NCBI GenBank assembly: GCA_028583605.1
Contig: CM053330.1
Location: 19,679,539-19,743,538, forward strand
DNA from: Dastarcus helophoroides
Lineage: Eukaryota > Arthropoda > Insecta > Coleoptera > Bothrideridae
DNA: 64,000 bases
Reading direction: 5' to 3'
Shown here: positions 63,301 through 64,000 of the stretch, piece by piece
How positions within the stretch are numbered: position 1 is the stretch's first letter
Layout of the letters: each line of letters opens with the position of its first letter
The notes under the pieces: model-generated
Databases searched by the model: none
Seen by the model: the letters and a program-made list of their open reading frames with translations, nothing else
What the model was told of the DNA's origin: nothing
Translations under genes and position numbers: made by a program

Positions 63301-63797
63301 TTTATTATTAAAAGTTATGGCACTTGCATCGCCTGCTTTTTTTTTGTTTGAAAATAAAAAAATAGTTCATTTAACCCATCTTGCCACATTTCAAGTAAGG
63401 CATGTCATATATCAAATTAATCAGAAAAATATGCCAAATTTGAAAATAATAAAATCCAGTATGGCGTCTATAAGAAATAACAAAGTTGACATAATTTTCT
63501 CGGAAACATTTCAATTTAGAAAAAGTTAACGCACACCAATGAAATGGTCTCAAAAAACAACTAATTACATTTTTTGAATTTTTTCAGACTTCAAATAAAC
63601 AAGTTACAGCTGATTTTTAAAAATGGCGATTTTTCATTTTTTTTAAATAAAACCAAGACGAATTAGAATTCAATTGTTTTCTCAGCGGAATAATGTTAGG
63701 CATTAAATTCTGTACTACGTTTCCCATTTAGGCTTCCTTGTATCTCCAATGGTTTACGAGATCCCTGTAGTGGAAATCAAATTTGGTTCAACCTGTA
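60302..63797. mobile_element. Middle MITE, TACAGGTTGAACC family, interrupted by a LINE
   Basis: Same family as 2732-4197 but in reverse orientation, flanked by TA. The right portion (63797 down to 62640) matches the first 850 bp of the other copy; the left portion (60302-60940) matches its last 580 bp. Confidence 0.85.
60943..62640 (-). pseudogene. LINE (Jockey-superfamily-like) reverse transcriptase, 5'-truncated
   Basis: From 62557 the minus strand reads RT motifs in order: PVPKKGKRNLANNYRPISLLPV, QYGFKQQRSTGDLL, ALDISKAFDRV (motif A), AGMPRGSALSPTLFL and YSYADDSSL (YADD catalytic box at about 61845). After a frame change, it continues CSHVCSSAPKHNLARLDSIQRRVIRL and DSLETLKHRRMVGDLSLFYKYYHGRCS, the C-terminus usual in insect Jockey-like elements. 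In-frame stops (after FDRV, after WGK) and one frameshift near 61400-61450 kill it. A run of T on the plus strand at 60943-60953 is the poly(A) tail. The endonuclease and ORF1 are absent. Confidence 0.88.
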
Positions 63798-64000
63798 TAT
63801 TCACCCTGTATAGTGAAAGATAATTTTAGAAAGTACGCCTCGTGATAAGGTACTTTTGTACTAAAAAGATTTTTGTTACCAAAATAATTAATTACAGTGC
63901 GCTACCATACTAACGACTTACCCTGTATAATAGAGCCATATTGTGTTCCCATACTGAATTGTTCCTTGAATTTTTCGCAATGGAAAGCAGCCAACCCTGT

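Larger units (their letters stand above)
60134..63927. mobile_element. Outer MITE, TACAGGGTGAGTC family, split by nested insertions
   Basis: The left arm (60134-60299) and the complement of the right arm (63800-63927) share TACAGGGT.AGTC.T.AGTA, CTAACAAAAAT.TTTTT.GTAC.AA and further blocks. All sequence between them is a second MITE, itself interrupted by a LINE. TA is present at both outer tips. Confidence 0.7.

Overview
This is an AT-rich, intron-heavy, repeat-dense piece of insect nuclear genome. A beetle-like genome is plausible, but the sequence does not fix the species. One host gene can be reconstructed with confidence: a fatty acid 2-hydroxylase (FA2H/Scs7 family) on the minus strand. 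Its six coding exons run from 44912 down to 6685. They splice in consistent phases into a 318-residue protein with an N-terminal cytochrome b5 domain (HPGG) and a C-terminal histidine-rich di-iron hydroxylase domain. Two of its introns are about 16-17 kb, while another is only 57 bp.

Almost everything else is mobile DNA, much of it inside the FA2H introns. There are eroded transposases or polymerases of piggyBac (16.9-19.2 kb, split by a later MITE), mariner (32.0-33.1 kb, DD34D residues visible), Tc1 (about 53.7-55.1 kb), a pogo-like element (42.5-43.7 kb), a Jockey-type LINE (60.9-62.6 kb, minus strand) and a Penelope-like element with a GIY-YIG endonuclease (35.2-36.1 kb). There are also many non-autonomous foldback elements with long terminal inverted repeats: 2.7-4.2, 8.0-9.4, 9.5-10.3, 12.3-15.9, 17.2-18.8, 19.9-22.0, 25.7-27.0, 30.1-31.2, 39.4-40.1 and 60.1-63.9 kb. 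A 5.57 kb giant palindrome at 46.9-52.4 kb is built from about 158-bp satellite units and bounded by a 9-bp target duplication.

The most interesting layer is RNA-level. Several Penelope-type terminal repeats carry minimalist hammerhead ribozyme motifs from at least three sequence families, plus one divergent fourth. Three are arranged head-to-head within 2.8 kb (22.25-25.0 kb). One of these is a near-perfect palindrome with an intact motif on each strand. Another intact motif lies 115 bp downstream of the GIY-YIG reading frame, which ties the motif to the retroelement.

A small intronless ORF at 2045-2374, with a TATA box and a poly(A) signal, may be an additional host or captured gene. Two unidentified exon-like segments occur at 36.3-37.0 kb. 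Element ages are layered: LINE inside MITE inside MITE at 60-64 kb, and a MITE inside piggyBac at 17.2 kb. No CRISPR arrays, rRNA or convincing tRNA genes were seen.
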